Shown here in pieces: positions 17,374-26,391 of a stretch of 64,000 nucleotides of DNA. The stretch spans positions 124,001 to 188,000 of the forward strand of contig CAVXHK010000004.1 of NCBI GenBank assembly GCA_963761705.1. Direction: 5' to 3'. Below the pieces are notes generated by a model. It was not told the origin of the DNA, searched no databases, and saw nothing but the letters and a program-made list of their open reading frames with translations. Numbering within the stretch: the first letter of the stretch is position 1; each line of letters opens with the position of its first letter. Made by a program: the position numbers and the translations under genes. Source of the DNA: CAVVKW01 sp963761705 (lineage in GTDB: Bacteria; Verrucomicrobiota; Verrucomicrobiia; Chthoniobacterales; JAATET01).

Positions 17374-18110
17374 AATCGGGGATTACGCCGAAGCAAATTT
17401 CTTGGATCATTGTTTCGTGAATCCGCTGGAGGTGAGCTGCTCTTCGGAGCGTTGAGACGGATCTGGCGACGATGAAGGTTCGGTCGCGAGAGATGCGGCC
17501 GTCAGCCATTTTTGTCTGAGTCGGTTCAGGACGACGGATTTCGATTCGGCCAACTGGCTCAGTCCGGTTTCCGATTCTGGGATCCGGCAAGGCATCGTTT
17601 TCGTTGGAGAACATTCACGGTCTCTCCGCGCGCTTCATCCGCCCGCCACCTCGTGGGAAAGCCGCAGAATGCAGATGTCGTTCTCGCCGGACCGAATCCA
17701 TTGGGGACAAAGCAAACGCGTGGTGAGAAATCGGAACGTCCTCTCGGCGTCGTCAGAAGTCTGAGGTGAGGCGACTCCCAATCAGGCGGATGCTTGTTGG
17801 CTCAATCCCTTTCACGGGCAGACCCCGCGCGTTGGTTACGGTAACTGAGAAGTCGGCGCGCCGACGCGGCCTAGTTCATTGGCTCGACGCCTCGCCGATC
17901 GGACGCCGGAACTCGGAGGTCTTCGAGGACACCATCCCGATCCGCGACTTCGGTATTACCCTTATTTTCAGACTACTTCCGACCCGGGTGAACCGGGTGC
18001 CAGCCGGTGAGTAGTTAGACTTTTCCGCCGTCTGCAAAGGCTTTACGGTGCAAACTCTAAACCTAATCCTCACCGATTTTATCGTTCTCGAACAAACCCA
18101 TCCAGATCTC
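17374..18110. other. Intergenic region between divergent genes
   Basis: About 740 bases between the TPR lipoprotein gene (minus) and the isomerase-like gene (plus). Short frames occur on both strands but none has protein-like composition or a convincing start. Both flanking genes should have their promoters here, but I could not pick out a confident -35/-10 pair. Confidence 0.4.
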
Positions 18111-19724
18111 ATGAAAACAATCTACCTGATCGCCAACGGCGACCTTCGCATCGCCGCCAACCAAACCTGTGAGGCCGCGCAGGCCGCAATGGAAACGCAA
18201 GTTGTTGCCGCGGTCGAAGCCGCCGGAGCCGAAGTCAAGCGGGCGCACGCCTTCGACGAAACCAAACAACACGGCTTCATCGACAGCCAGAAATACGGCA
18301 TGGAGGTCTTCCGCGGCATCCCGCCCGACGCACCGCTCATTGTCGCCGAGGCGGTCTGGCAATACAGTCACCACGTGCTGGCCGGACTGACGACGCACCG
18401 GGGGCCGATCCTGACCGTGGCAAATTGGAGCGGCACTTGGCCCGGCCTCGTTGGCATGCTCAACCTCAATGGCTCGCTGACGAAGGCGGAGGTGAAATAC
18501 AGCACTCTCTGGAGCGAGGATTTCTCCGATGACTTCTTCAAGAACGGTCTCGCCGAGTGGCTGGAGAGTGGCTCGGTCAAGCACGACACGTCCCACGTCG
18601 TCGCGCTTGGCGACGTGGAGATCCCGAGCGAAGCCGCGGAGTTGGGTGAGCGTTTTGCCGCCTCGCTTCAAAAGAACAAGGCCATCATGGGCGTTTTCGA
18701 CGAGGGCTGCATGGGAATGTTCAATGCGATCATTCCGGACGCTTTGTTGCACCCGACGGGTGTGTTCAAGGAGCGGCTCAGTCAATCCGCGCTCTATGCC
18801 CGCATGCTGACCGTTACGGAAGCCGAAGCGCGGGCCGTCTACGACTGGTATCTCGGACGGGGTTTGAATTTTCACCTCGGTTCCGCCGACGCGACCGAGC
18901 TGACCGAGGAGCAGGTGCTCGAACAGTGCAAGATGTACGTTGCCGCGGTGCGGATCGCCGACGACTTCGGCTGTGCGACGATCGGCATTCAGTATCAACA
19001 GGGCCTCAAGGATCTCTGTCCCGCGTCCGATCTGGTCGAGGGGACGCTGAACAACGTCGACCGTCCGCCGGTCTTCCGCGAAGGAACCAGCGATGAAATT
19101 TTGCCCGGGCAGGCGTTGCCTCACTTCAATGAGGTCGACGAGTGCGCGGGTCTTGACGGCCTGATCACCGACGGGCTGTGGCGTGAGCTTGGCTTCGATC
19201 CGGAGAATACCCTGCACGACCTGCGATGGGGACGGCACTTCAAGGGGGCGTGCGCCGGTCGTGAGCTCGACGACTACGTTTGGGTGTTCCTAATTTCAGG
19301 AGCCGCGCCGCCCGCGCATTACATCGGGGGATGGAAGGGTTCACACAGCTACCGCCAGCCACCGATGTATTTCGGCAAGGGCGGGGGAACGCTGGCGGGC
19401 GTGAGCAAGCCGGGCTGGATCGTGTGGAGTCGGGTTTACGTCGCCGATGACAGGCTGAAATTCGACACCGGTCTCGGCGAAGTCGTCGAGCTGCCAGAAG
19501 CGGAAACCAAGGATCGGCTCGAGCTAACCACGCCGCAGTGGCCAATCATGCACGCGATCCTGCAAGGGATTACGCGCGACCAGATGATGGGGCGGCACCA
19601 GGCAAACCACATCCAAGTCGTTTACGCGCCGGATCGTGACGGGGCGAAACGCGGGTTGTTCGCCAAGGCAGCGGCGATGCGGGCGCTCGGGTTGGAAGTC
19701 GCGATCTGCGGCGAGGTTGCCTGA
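18111..19724 (+). CDS. L-fucose/L-arabinose isomerase-like protein
   Basis: A 537-residue protein starting at ATG 18111 (MKTIYLIANGDLRIAANQT). The 21 extra residues of the longer frame were rejected. Its layout resembles the fucose/arabinose isomerase-like family, which interconverts aldoses and ketoses using a divalent metal: VAEAVWQYSHHVLAG, TVANWSGTWPGLVGMLNL, FDEGCMGMFNAIIPDALL, IGIQYQQGLKDLCPASDL and a C-terminal GRHQANHIQVVYAP. Family assignment is from remembered similarity, and the sugar is not deducible. No sugar kinase or transporter is adjacent, so it looks monocistronic. A strong hairpin follows at 19804. Confidence 0.75.
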   Translation: MKTIYLIANGDLRIAANQTCEAAQAAMETQVVAAVEAAGAEVKRAHAFDETKQHGFIDSQKYGMEVFRGIPPDAPLIVAEAVWQYSHHVLAGLTTHRGPILTVANWSGTWPGLVGMLNLNGSLTKAEVKYSTLWSEDFSDDFFKNGLAEWLESGSVKHDTSHVVALGDVEIPSEAAELGERFAASLQKNKAIMGVFDEGCMGMFNAIIPDALLHPTGVFKERLSQSALYARMLTVTEAEARAVYDWYLGRGLNFHLGSADATELTEEQVLEQCKMYVAAVRIADDFGCATIGIQYQQGLKDLCPASDLVEGTLNNVDRPPVFREGTSDEILPGQALPHFNEVDECAGLDGLITDGLWRELGFDPENTLHDLRWGRHFKGACAGRELDDYVWVFLISGAAPPAHYIGGWKGSHSYRQPPMYFGKGGGTLAGVSKPGWIVWSRVYVADDRLKFDTGLGEVVELPEAETKDRLELTTPQWPIMHAILQGITRDQMMGRHQANHIQVVYAPDRDGAKRGLFAKAAAMRALGLEVAICGEVA

Positions 19725-19803
19725 TGGGATCTTAGCCGAATCGGGAAGCCCGTCGGAGCGGAGCGGCTGAGAAGCTCCGGATCATCGGAAAGATATCACG
19801 CCT

Positions 19804-19834
19804 TGTGACCGAGCTTCACGGAAGCTCGGTCACA
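19804..19834. terminator. Bidirectional hairpin terminator
   Basis: A perfect 14-base-pair inverted repeat, TGTGACCGAGCTTC and its complement, with loop ACG. It lies between the convergent isomerase-like gene (+) and lpxD (-). There is no strong U-run on either side, so it may act as a stable hairpin or a Rho-linked end. Confidence 0.7.
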
Positions 19835-19855
19835 GGAATTCTCGGTTCGAACGGT

Positions 19856-20863
19856 TCAGGCGACGGTCTCCAGGGCTTTAACGCGTTTGTAGAGTTTTCC
19901 GAGCCGTGAGATCTGGGCGCAGTTTTCCCGGTATTCCTTGATTGGCCGGGCCGGGCCGCCGCCGACGATCTCACCGCCAGGGACACTCTTGTTGACGCCA
20001 CTCTGGGCGGCGACGATCGCTTTGTCGCCGATTTCGAGGTGGCCGACGATGCCAGCCTGCCCCGCTAGCGTTACGTATTTGCCGACTCGGGTGCTGCCCG
20101 AGACGCCGACTTGGGAACACAGCATTGAGTGCTCGCCAACACTCACGTTGTGCGCGATCTGAACGAGGTTGTCGATTTTTGTGCCGGTCCGGATCCAGGT
20201 TCGCCCGAAGCGGGCTCGGTCAATGGTCGCATTCGCCCCGATTTCGACGTCGTCGTCGATTTGTACGATGCCGGTCTGTGGGATCTTCGCGTGTCGTCCG
20301 TCTTTGAGTTCGTATCCAAATCCGTCGGAGCCAATAACGGCACCACTCTGGATTTCCACCCTCTCTCCGAGCACGCAACGGTCTTCAACAACAACTCGTG
20401 GATGGAGACGACAACCCGAGCCCAAGATGGCACCGTGACCAATTGTACAGTGGGATTGAATGATCGTATCGGCCCCGATTCGAGCCCCGGATTCGATCGC
20501 AGCGAACGGCCCAACGTGCGCGGTGGGATCGACGGTGGCATCGGAAGCGACGACTGCCGATGGGTGGATCCCGTGCGGAAACTCGCGCGGTGTCGGGGCG
20601 AATTCGGCCAAAATTAACGCAAACGCGGCGGCTGGGTCTTCACAGGATATGGGAGCTGCGGAAATTGGCTCGCTGAAATCCGCGGGCACGAGAACGGCTG
20701 TCGCCCGCGTCTCGCGGAGAGCGACGAGGTATCGCGGATCGCCGTAGAAGGCGATGTCGCCACCGCCAGCTTCGGTGAGAGCCGCCGGGCGATCGATTTC
20801 GATGGCGGCGTTCTCGGGAGCAACTTGGCCAGAAACAAGGTCGGCAATTTGGTGAAGAGTCAT
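19856..20863 (-). CDS. lpxD: UDP-3-O-acylglucosamine N-acyltransferase
   Basis: LpxD adds the second, amide-linked acyl chain in lipid A synthesis, using acyl-ACP. Residues 1-95 form the uridine-binding N-domain (GGGDIAFYGDPRYLVALRET). Residues 98-300 are left-handed beta-helix hexapeptide repeats (IHPSAVVASDATVDPTAHVG, IGADTIIQSHCTIGHGA). Catalytic His-238 is in DNLVQIAHNVSVGEHS. The C-terminal helix (SRLGKLYKRVKALE) is typical. Length (335) is normal. Its ATG overlaps the stop of the upstream glycosyltransferase-like gene (ATGA). It is the last gene of the coaE-rho-GT-C-GT-C-lpxD chain. Its presence shows an LPS-type outer membrane. Confidence 0.96.
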   Translation of the reverse strand: MTLHQIADLVSGQVAPENAAIEIDRPAALTEAGGGDIAFYGDPRYLVALRETRATAVLVPADFSEPISAAPISCEDPAAAFALILAEFAPTPREFPHGIHPSAVVASDATVDPTAHVGPFAAIESGARIGADTIIQSHCTIGHGAILGSGCRLHPRVVVEDRCVLGERVEIQSGAVIGSDGFGYELKDGRHAKIPQTGIVQIDDDVEIGANATIDRARFGRTWIRTGTKIDNLVQIAHNVSVGEHSMLCSQVGVSGSTRVGKYVTLAGQAGIVGHLEIGDKAIVAAQSGVNKSVPGGEIVGGGPARPIKEYRENCAQISRLGKLYKRVKALETVA

Positions 20864-22788
20864 GGCGTTAATTGTTCCATCAGAAGGTCAAAACGGTCGA
20901 GGGTGAAGCGTTTCGCTTCCGGTCGGATTCGGAGCCTCAGACTGAGAGCATCGGCTTCGTCCGGAATCGTCAGGAAAAAGAAATCTTCACTCGGCTCGGG
21001 AAAGAGGTAGGGCTTGAGGGTCAGCTCCTGAATCCGTTTCCCGTGTTGGTAAAAATACACGTTCACCCGGACGGGTTCCGTTTCGTCAGAAGAGTACCGA
21101 AGACCGAGGAAAAGGGTCTTTCCCCGCAATTCGGTTGGGATCCCGACGGGTGGATATTCGGTTGGATCAGTCTGCTGAGCTGGCAGTTGCCATTCGCCAG
21201 GGACCGTTAGTTGCGGAACGAAAAGCTCCCGAAGGGATTGACCGCTCGGAGCGAGCGGGCTGAGTTCGCGATCGTCTTCGCGGCGAACGAGGAAGACGAA
21301 ATCGGGGACGTCGCCTTTCGGAATGGCGCGCGCAGCTGTCCAATTCGTCATGGGTGGGCGGAGATACGGCGCGATGTCACCGATGCCAGCGAGGATGTCG
21401 TATTCGGATTTCTTGCGGGTGCCGGTCCAAATCCATTTTCGAATGAACCAAATCTGGTCCGCGCGCCCGGCGACAAGCAGTGTCTCGCTGCCCGGATTGA
21501 GGAGATCTTTTTTGAGCGTCCAATCGAACGTGCCGGCCCGTCGAGCGTTTGCCATGGTCACCACATGGTGCATCGCCGGGTTCGAAAGAATGTGGCTCGC
21601 GGCGGGAACGCCTTCCACGTATCGGGCAATTTCGGTGAGGTAGTTTGGGCCTCGAAATGGCCTCGCTGCAAACGGAATGAGGCCAAGTACCAGAGCGACG
21701 AGGAGGACTCGCGGTTTGATGTAAAATGGCCGGTGGTTATTCGGCAAAATCAATCGCCGAGCGTGGACAAGCAGAAAGGCCAGCCCCAACGCGGCTGCGA
21801 CCGAAAGCGGAAAAGCGAGGCTGGCCAAAAAACGATCGCCGTCGCGGACGAGTGGACGGGGGGGGGACAGACTCTGGAGAGCGCAGCTGTAGGTCAGGAG
21901 GTAAAGGATGCCGTAGGCGATGAGCGCGCGTCCCGGCTTCCCGAGAAAGCGAACGGCGGGATAGATGCCTATGAGGGAAGCGACGATGTAAATGACGTCG
22001 GTGTATCGGCGGTAAAACGCGGGAAGGAAGCGGAACGGGAGCTGCCAGATTGGTTGGGTTTCGGTTCCTTTCCGGCCGGTCGCTGTGAGATTCGCGTGAA
22101 TGTTGTGCAGCCAGTCGCCGGTTAACGAATAGTAGATCGCGGCTTCGATGGCTACGAACCCAGCGGCGAAGGCACCGCAGAGTGCGAGCCAGAGAATCTT
22201 CCTTGGGTAAAACGCGAGGGTGCAAATAACGAGCACCGGAATTGCAAAAACGCCGGTTATCCGATTGGCCTGACCGACGGCGAGACACAATCCGGTGAGG
22301 GCGGAAAGGACGCAACGGAGCCCGACGGACGGAGCCCGCATGAGTTTCAGCCAAGCTAGAAAGGCCGTGGCGACCCAGAAGCCTTCCGAGAGGTCGGGCA
22401 TTGGCCGGTCGATCACAGAATCGAGTTGGGGATGGAACAAAAAAAGGATGCCCGCCAAGAGCGCGACATCTCGGCTTCCGCCGACTTCGCGAGTCATCGC
22501 GCGGACGACGACCGCTCCGGCCCCGAGGTAGATCATCGGCTGGAGGTAGTAGGATAACGCGTCGAAGCCGAACGGGATCTGGAGTAGCCAGCACAGGCCC
22601 CAGATCGGCCAGCGCAGATCGTGAAACGACGTGGTGCTCCACGCACCGGGAACCCCCGAGTGCAAATCCATCGCCAGGCCCCAGTAGTTCAGGTCATCCC
22701 CCAGAGACGGAGATGTCTGGTAGATCCAGCTAACCGCGAAAGCGCCGAAAAAGAGGAGAAGAGAATCGAGGGCGTCGCGCGATTTCAT
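20860..22788 (-). CDS. GT-C-fold multi-pass membrane protein (642 aa)
   Basis: ATG 22788 (MKSRDALDSLLLFFGAF) is preferred, because the 143 residues upstream in the longer frame are a shadow of the neighbouring gene. About ten membrane helices are followed by a C-terminal soluble domain of about 250 residues. The first loop SLGDDLNYWGLAMDLHSG carries an acidic pair, as in GT-C glycosyltransferases of the ArnT/PMT type that use polyprenyl-phosphate sugars. The assignment is inferred from layout rather than a diagnostic motif. It is coupled by ATGA overlaps to a second GT-C-like gene upstream and to lpxD downstream, so modification of lipid A or another surface glycan is plausible. Confidence 0.75.
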   Translation of the reverse strand: MKSRDALDSLLLFFGAFAVSWIYQTSPSLGDDLNYWGLAMDLHSGVPGAWSTTSFHDLRWPIWGLCWLLQIPFGFDALSYYLQPMIYLGAGAVVVRAMTREVGGSRDVALLAGILFLFHPQLDSVIDRPMPDLSEGFWVATAFLAWLKLMRAPSVGLRCVLSALTGLCLAVGQANRITGVFAIPVLVICTLAFYPRKILWLALCGAFAAGFVAIEAAIYYSLTGDWLHNIHANLTATGRKGTETQPIWQLPFRFLPAFYRRYTDVIYIVASLIGIYPAVRFLGKPGRALIAYGILYLLTYSCALQSLSPPRPLVRDGDRFLASLAFPLSVAAALGLAFLLVHARRLILPNNHRPFYIKPRVLLVALVLGLIPFAARPFRGPNYLTEIARYVEGVPAASHILSNPAMHHVVTMANARRAGTFDWTLKKDLLNPGSETLLVAGRADQIWFIRKWIWTGTRKKSEYDILAGIGDIAPYLRPPMTNWTAARAIPKGDVPDFVFLVRREDDRELSPLAPSGQSLRELFVPQLTVPGEWQLPAQQTDPTEYPPVGIPTELRGKTLFLGLRYSSDETEPVRVNVYFYQHGKRIQELTLKPYLFPEPSEDFFFLTIPDEADALSLRLRIRPEAKRFTLDRFDLLMEQLTP

Positions 22789-24374
22789 AATTGCGGGGTC
22801 GTCAGCGCCATTTTTGCTCGCAGGGTCGACCAGATGGAATCGAGAAACGCCGCCGCGTAGATGAACCAGAAGGGCTCGAACCCAAGGCGGAAGCGGGCGC
22901 GCACGTTGGCCGTGAGGATCACGACGATGAAAAATCCGACGAGAAAGAGTCCAAAGAGAACGTGGAAATTCACCGGTCGAGGCGGACGGGCCGCCAGTGC
23001 GATGAGTCCCAGGACGGCGAGGCTGTAAAGCCACGGGAGGCCTTTGAAGTCGACGCCTTCCGTGTCCGCGCCGGGGAGTGAGAATGGAAGGACGGGCGTG
23101 AGGATCGTTCGCTGGAAACCGAGCAGATAGCCCCACAGCCAGTCGCCGGGAACGGGAGTGGTCGTTTCGGTAAAATACGTTTCGGCCTCGCGGTGGCTCG
23201 TGAAATCCTCCGCCCACGCCAGGTTCGTGAAGCGGAGCGCTTTCTGGGATTCACCGTCATCGACGAGGGCGCTGGCTTGCCCGGCGATCGCGTAATCATT
23301 GAAGCCGAGTACCGGTGGCTCGTGGTGGCCGATCACAAACTTTCGGAGGACGAAGGCGGGTATCGCGAGGGGGGCGCGGAGAATCGTCTCGGCCGCGGCA
23401 ACCTTGCAGACGGAATTTACCTGGCTCCGTGCTTCGCGAGGGTCCGTCCCTTGGGCGGCCAACTCAGTCTCGACGGCGTCCTGAAGCGATTTGCGAATGC
23501 CCACGAGGCCTGGGATGCTCCGGCCAGCCCATTCGGCTTGGCTGTCCGCGCGGACGGAACGAACGGCTTCGGAGATCCCGGGCGACAGAACGAGGCGGTC
23601 GGGCGTGAGGTGAACGACGGACGCGTAGAGCAAGGTGCCGCCTTGCGACGTCTGCGTGATCACGAAGAGAAGCGCTGCCCACACACAAGTTGCTCCGGTT
23701 GCGAGAGCAAATTGCCGCCATTTTCCCCAGTAGACCCAGGCAACTAACGAGATCGCGAAAAAGGCAAAAAGATTGCCCTCGGGACGTGCCGTTGCTACGA
23801 GCGCCAAAGCACCGAGGAAGCCGGCGAGCGTGGCAGGCCGGGGGAGTCGGCTGAAGAGCCAGCCGACCAACGGGAAGAGGACGGCAGTGAACACTGCGTA
23901 GGTCTCGGCGAGGGCGACGTGCTCATACCAAAGCAGCACGGGGTGAATCGCGATGAGGCACGTCAGCGGGAAAATGAACAAACGCCAGTTCGACAGCCAA
24001 GCTCGCGCCAAGAGACCGACGAGGAAAACGAGCGCGACGCCAAGTAAGTGCTGCAGCGCCGCCGCGAAGGCGAGGATGGGGATGCCGAGTAACGCCGGGA
24101 TGCAGTATATCGCCGGCACGAGCAGCGTCTTCTTTCCCTCGGTCGCGAAGGCGGCTTTTGTGAGGAGCGTGTGCGCAGTCTCGATCAGGGAGGCGCTGTC
24201 ATTGTGAATGAAGGCGACCGGATAGTGCCAAATCAAGTAGAAACGAAGGGCGATCGCGAGGAGAGCAGCTGGGAGGCAGAGCAGCAGCAATTCGCGGAGC
24301 TGATGACGTTGTCCAATCCGCCGCAGCGTCGTCAGAGTCCGCCGCATTCGCCCTCCCGCGTCGCCAGATTTCAC
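22785..24374 (-). CDS. GT-C-fold multi-pass membrane protein (529 aa)
   Basis: About ten to eleven hydrophobic segments (LLLLCLPAALLAIALRFYL, LLGIPILAFAAALQHLLGVA, LTCLIAIHPVLLWYEHVALA). A first periplasmic loop, YPVAFIHNDSASLIETAH, contains the acidic residue expected of GT-C glycosyltransferases. The GTG start at 24374 overlaps the rho stop (GTGA), and the TGA stop overlaps the next gene's ATG. Met at 24347 (MRRTLTTLRR) is an alternative. It looks like a relative of the following 642-residue protein rather than a copy. It probably transfers a lipid-linked sugar on the periplasmic side; donor and acceptor are unknown. Confidence 0.75.
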   Translation of the reverse strand: MKSGDAGGRMRRTLTTLRRIGQRHQLRELLLLCLPAALLAIALRFYLIWHYPVAFIHNDSASLIETAHTLLTKAAFATEGKKTLLVPAIYCIPALLGIPILAFAAALQHLLGVALVFLVGLLARAWLSNWRLFIFPLTCLIAIHPVLLWYEHVALAETYAVFTAVLFPLVGWLFSRLPRPATLAGFLGALALVATARPEGNLFAFFAISLVAWVYWGKWRQFALATGATCVWAALLFVITQTSQGGTLLYASVVHLTPDRLVLSPGISEAVRSVRADSQAEWAGRSIPGLVGIRKSLQDAVETELAAQGTDPREARSQVNSVCKVAAAETILRAPLAIPAFVLRKFVIGHHEPPVLGFNDYAIAGQASALVDDGESQKALRFTNLAWAEDFTSHREAETYFTETTTPVPGDWLWGYLLGFQRTILTPVLPFSLPGADTEGVDFKGLPWLYSLAVLGLIALAARPPRPVNFHVLFGLFLVGFFIVVILTANVRARFRLGFEPFWFIYAAAFLDSIWSTLRAKMALTTPQL

Positions 24375-25681
24375 GTGCCCCGGAGTCCGCTTAGGAGAAG
24401 CTCGGCGTTGGTCGCGGTGTTCATCAGGTTGGTCTGGAAGACTTCCATGGCCTCAACGGGCGGCATCTCGGCGAGCTGCTTACGGATGACGAAGACGCGG
24501 TCGAGCTCATCCGGGTGGTAAAGCAACTCCTCCCGCCGGGTGGCAGATTTCGTCACGTGGAGGGCTGGGAAGACGCGCTGCTCGGCAACCGAGCGGTCGA
24601 GGTGGATCTCCATGTTGCCGGTGCCCTTGTATTCCTCGAAAATCAGATCGTCCATCCGGCTGTGGGTGTCGACCAATGCCGTTGCGAGGATGGTGAGACT
24701 GCCGCCCTCCTCGACGTTGCGGGCGGCTCCGAAGAAACGCTTGGGTCGCGCGAGTGCCTTCGCGTCGATGCCGCCGCTCATCGTGCGGCCCTTTTTTCCG
24801 CCGGGCATGAGGTTGTTGTAACCGCGGGAGAGGCGGGTGATGCTGTCGAGGAGGATGACGACGTCCTTCCGCATCTCGACCAAGCGCTTCGCTCGCTCCG
24901 ACACCAGCTCAGCGACTTGAACGTGGCGGGCGGGGGATTCGTCGAAGGTGCTGGCGAAGATGTCGCAGTCCAATTCTCGTTGGAAATCGGTCACTTCTTC
25001 CGGTCGTTCGTCGACTAGCAGAAGGATGAGATGGATCTCGGGCTCGGCTTTACGAATTGCGCGGGCGAGTTCCTTGAGCAGCACCGTCTTGCCCGCGCGA
25101 GGTGGGGCGACGATCAGTCCACGCTGCCCCATACCGAGCGGCGCGATGATGTCGACAGCCCGGGGTGAGATCTCGGTGCTACCCGGTGCCTCGAGGAGAA
25201 TCCGACGATTGGGAAAGAGGGCGGTCAATTTTTCAAAATCAACCGTTGGTTGCCATTCCGCGACGGGAACGGTCTCTACGGCAATGATCGATTCAGCGAC
25301 AAGACCCTGCTCGCGCCGATCGGGAGCACGCGTCGTTACGAGTAGCCGCTGACCCGGTTGGATGCCGTGCGGTTCGATGAGGGCTCGTGGGAGGCGGACG
25401 TCTTCCGGACAGGCACGGAAATGAAAGCGCGGCCAGCGGAGGATGGCAGTTTGGTTATCGATCTCCGCGATCCCCTCGGCCTCCACGCGGTCTCCCTGGG
25501 CCAGATGGAAGCGCACTTGATCCATCACGAGATGGTGAAGGCTTCCATCGGTCCGGACGCGGATCTCGAGCTCCTCAGCCCGGGCAACCAGCTCCTTCCT
25601 GGAAAGAAGGTGAAGCTCGTTGATGGAAATCGTCGCGGGGGCGCGCGCCGGGGTAACCGGAGGCTCGGGTGATGCGGTCAT
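24371..25681 (-). CDS. rho: Transcription termination factor Rho
   Basis: Rho is the hexameric RNA-dependent ATPase that ends transcripts. It has a short N-terminal segment with the helix SRKELVARAEELEIR, an RNA-binding cold-shock-like domain (about 50-130: DQVRFHLAQGDRVEAEGIAE), then the RecA-type motor. Walker A is IVAPPRAGKTVLLKEL, followed by ILLLVDERPEEVTDFQRE, the Walker B region VVILLDSITRLSRGYN, the Q-loop MSGGIDAKALARPKRFFGAA and the R-loop ATALVDTHSRMDDLIFEEYKGTGN. At 436 residues it lacks the long inserts of some Rho proteins. It overlaps the coaE stop at its start (ATGA) and the GT-C gene at its end, so this essential gene sits inside a translationally coupled chain. Confidence 0.97.
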   Translation of the reverse strand: MTASPEPPVTPARAPATISINELHLLSRKELVARAEELEIRVRTDGSLHHLVMDQVRFHLAQGDRVEAEGIAEIDNQTAILRWPRFHFRACPEDVRLPRALIEPHGIQPGQRLLVTTRAPDRREQGLVAESIIAVETVPVAEWQPTVDFEKLTALFPNRRILLEAPGSTEISPRAVDIIAPLGMGQRGLIVAPPRAGKTVLLKELARAIRKAEPEIHLILLLVDERPEEVTDFQRELDCDIFASTFDESPARHVQVAELVSERAKRLVEMRKDVVILLDSITRLSRGYNNLMPGGKKGRTMSGGIDAKALARPKRFFGAARNVEEGGSLTILATALVDTHSRMDDLIFEEYKGTGNMEIHLDRSVAEQRVFPALHVTKSATRREELLYHPDELDRVFVIRKQLAEMPPVEAMEVFQTNLMNTATNAELLLSGLRGT

Positions 25682-26277
25682 GGTAGTGAGGTGAGAAAAG
25701 AAGCAAGAAGGTCGGCTTGGGCGTCCAAAAGCTGGAGCGGCCCGCCGTTCCAGATCACGTGGTCAGCCCGCTGCATCTTAACTTCAAGGTTGAGCTGAGA
25801 AGCGAGGATTTTCCGGGCAATCTCGGGCGAGATTCCGCGAGACCCGCCCAAGCGCTCGATCTGCAGTGTTTCTGGGCACCCGACCACGATCGTGCGGTCG
25901 AGGTGGATTTCTGACTCCGTTTCGAAGAGGAGGGGAATCTCGACCACGAAGAGTCGGTGGTTAGCTTGGGCTTGGGCCGCCCGGTTCATCCACTGGGAAC
26001 GGATCGCTGGGTGCAGGATTTGCTCGAGCGCTCTCCGTTTCGCCGCGTCGTTGAAGACGATCTCACGAAGCAGTAGGCGGTCGATCCGCCCATCCGAGTC
26101 GGCGACGGAGCTTGAGATTTCCGATAGAATGCGTTGTTTCACCTCGGAATCGTTCGCGAGCATGTCATGGGCGGACTGATCAGTGTCCACGAAGTCGGCA
26201 TTGATCCGCCGGAGAAGTAGCTTGCGGAAAGTTGATTTTCCGGAGGCAATTCCTCCGGTGATGCCGATGCCTGGCAT
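25678..26277 (-). CDS. coaE: Dephospho-CoA kinase
   Basis: CoaE phosphorylates the 3' hydroxyl of dephospho-CoA, the last step of coenzyme A synthesis. The P-loop GITGGIASGKSTFRKLLL starts at residue 5. The family blocks DFVDTDQSAHDML, LHPAIRSQWM, FVVEIPLLFE and IVVGCPETLQIERL, with the lid ISPEIARKILASQL, are all present. Length (199) is normal. It is the first gene of the chain coaE-rho-GT-C-GT-C-lpxD and its stop overlaps the rho ATG. The terminator at 26325-26366 separates it from the secretin operon, so it should have its own promoter in the short gap. Confidence 0.96.
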   Translation of the reverse strand: MPGIGITGGIASGKSTFRKLLLRRINADFVDTDQSAHDMLANDSEVKQRILSEISSSVADSDGRIDRLLLREIVFNDAAKRRALEQILHPAIRSQWMNRAAQAQANHRLFVVEIPLLFETESEIHLDRTIVVGCPETLQIERLGGSRGISPEIARKILASQLNLEVKMQRADHVIWNGGPLQLLDAQADLLASFLTSLP

Positions 26278-26324
26278 GTGAAAATTCGATCGAGAGGTGT
26301 CGGTGTGAACGGTCAGTCCGAACT

Positions 26325-26366
26325 GAAAAAAGTTCGGCGGGAAGGGGTAACCCCGCCCGCCGAACT
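26325..26366 (-). terminator. Intrinsic terminator of the secretin operon
   Basis: An 11-base-pair stem, AGTTCGGCGGG (26331-26341) with CCCGCCGAACT (26356-26366). Its loop contains a further GGGG-taa-CCCC pairing. On the minus strand it is followed at once by a run of six T (26326-26331). It begins 26 bases after the stop of the last secretin gene. Confidence 0.85.
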
Positions 26367-26391
26367 CGAAGCGACTAAGAAAGCGTTGAGC

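Noticed and set aside
18063..19238. 391-residue minus-strand frame
   Set aside because: Shadow of the isomerase-like gene; no recognisable protein features.
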